A program made the position numbers and the translations under genes. Source: CAZSSM01 sp964609385 (GTDB lineage: Bacteria > Planctomycetota > Planctomycetia > Isosphaerales > Isosphaeraceae). From it: a DNA stretch of 64,000 bases. Below are positions 63,424 through 64,000 of this stretch, in pieces (the first letter of the stretch is position 1; each line of letters begins with the position of its first letter). The stretch lies in the NCBI GenBank assembly GCA_964609385.1, contig CAZSSM010000016.1:32269-96268 (forward strand). Direction: 5' to 3'. The notes beneath the pieces were generated by a model. It saw only the letters and a list, made by a program, of their open reading frames with translations. It searched no databases and was not told the DNA's origin.

Positions 63424-64000
63424 ATGGCGACGCACCAACGCTCGAACGGCAAGATGTCCCGCATTCTGACCGCCGCCGGATTGGCCTTGACCGTTCTCAT
63501 TCTGGCCAGCCCATCGCTTCATGCTCAGCGCTTTGAACGCGTTTCGCGCGGTCTCCGAGGAATCGATCGCCGGCCGGTCGTCATCGATGTCCAGCAACAG
63601 GTCGTCCCGGTTCCGCATGATTCACGGTTAAAGCACAACGCACGGTTCCAGACCAGCTTTGGTGGAGGACGCTCGCGATTCGTCGTCCCGCCGTCGCCTT
63701 CGTCTCTGACCCGCGTCGACGTTCAAACCTTCGGGCCGACCCCGATCATCCCGGCGCCGATCCCCGTCGAGCCGCGACTCCAACAGCAGTTCCCCGGCGA
63801 TCCGCGCTTTCAAGAGCCGTTTCCGGTCGGACCGCAGATTGGGGTCGGTTCCGCCTGCCCGACGCCTTTCGAGCAGGTCGTGGCCTCGACCGATGACCTG
63901 CTTTTCTTGGTCGACCAGTTCATTTTGGGTCACGGTACACGCGCCTCGTTCGTGCCCAAGGGGCGTCGGATCCTCGACGGTGCTCAAGATCTCAGCGAGG
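63424..64000 (+). CDS. Secreted protein of unknown function (3' end outside window)
   Basis: 192 codons to the right edge, no stop. SD GGAGG with a 7-nt spacer before the ATG. A signal peptide (about residues 10-36: LTAAGLALTVLILASPSLHAQ) is followed by a Pro/Gln-rich region and SACPTPFEQVVASTDDLLFLVDQFIL. No family was recognised. Confidence 0.7.
   Translation, partial: MATHQRSNGKMSRILTAAGLALTVLILASPSLHAQRFERVSRGLRGIDRRPVVIDVQQQVVPVPHDSRLKHNARFQTSFGGGRSRFVVPPSPSSLTRVDVQTFGPTPIIPAPIPVEPRLQQQFPGDPRFQEPFPVGPQIGVGSACPTPFEQVVASTDDLLFLVDQFILGHGTRASFVPKGRRILDGAQDLSE

Overview
The window looks like chromosomal DNA from a high-GC planctomycete (class Planctomycetia; possibly Isosphaerales/Gemmatales, but the sequence alone does not settle the family). 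The evidence is the set of families almost confined to that phylum: a PVC-type membrane-bound dehydrogenase, a DUF1559 protein, and a paired DUF1553/DUF1549 (PSD1) cytochrome-type protein and DUF1501 protein with a Tat signal. No insertion sequence, integrase, CRISPR array, tRNA or rRNA was recognised. Most genes are chromosomal housekeeping or lineage genes on both strands, with alternative GTG/TTG starts and Shine-Dalgarno (SD) sites. All domain assignments were made by eye, without a database search.

Layout. 1-9.5 kb: a secreted alpha/beta-hydrolase fused to a PVC-type dehydrogenase (runs off the left edge), a ceramidase-like secreted protein, a DUF1559 protein, a dicarboxylate/amino-acid:cation symporter and a metallophosphoesterase. 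9.9-21.2 kb: a PPi-type phosphofructokinase, then a translation cluster (thrS, infC inverted, rpmI, rplT, pheS, a 79-residue ORF, pheT) interrupted by a DUF4430 + DUF6580 pair that may be an uptake module. 21.3-26.4 kb: a membrane protein with a degenerate GTPase-like domain, trmB, a FabZ-like dehydratase and a Tat-signal thiamine-diphosphate enzyme. 26.6-31.5 kb: an ABC-2 polysaccharide exporter (permease + ATPase), a glucose-1-phosphate thymidylyltransferase and a double-domain glycosyltransferase.

31.8-43.4 kb is the most coherent system: a type II secretion/type IV pilus-like locus with a lipoprotein secretin carrying a C-terminal LysM domain, three tandem major-pilin genes with about 130 nt of identical DNA, GspL/PilMN-, GspM/PilO- and GspC/PilP-like proteins, a GspF/PilC protein, and four minor (pseudo)pilins in an H-I-J-K-like order. 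No assembly ATPase or prepilin peptidase is present in the window.

43.6-47.4 kb: a tightly coupled operon (molybdopterin oxidoreductase, CGCC glutaredoxin-like protein, DUF2064 glycosyltransferase, GGQ release-factor-like protein). 47.4-53.5 kb: the DUF1553 to DUF1501 operon and a renalase-like FAD oxidoreductase, all on the minus strand. 53.9-59.5 kb: a zinc-ribbon membrane protein, a small gene split by one in-frame TGA, an M48-like membrane protein without HExxH, and an ATP-dependent DNA ligase with its metallo-beta-lactamase exonuclease. 59.7-64 kb: two secreted alpha/beta hydrolases, a D-2-hydroxyacid dehydrogenase and a secreted protein running off the right edge.

The points most worth following are the pilin paralogs and secretion locus, the TGA-split gene, the likely AUU start of infC, PheT without its tRNA-binding OB-fold domain, the Tat-signal ThDP enzyme, and the catalytically degenerate GTPase-like and M48-like membrane proteins.
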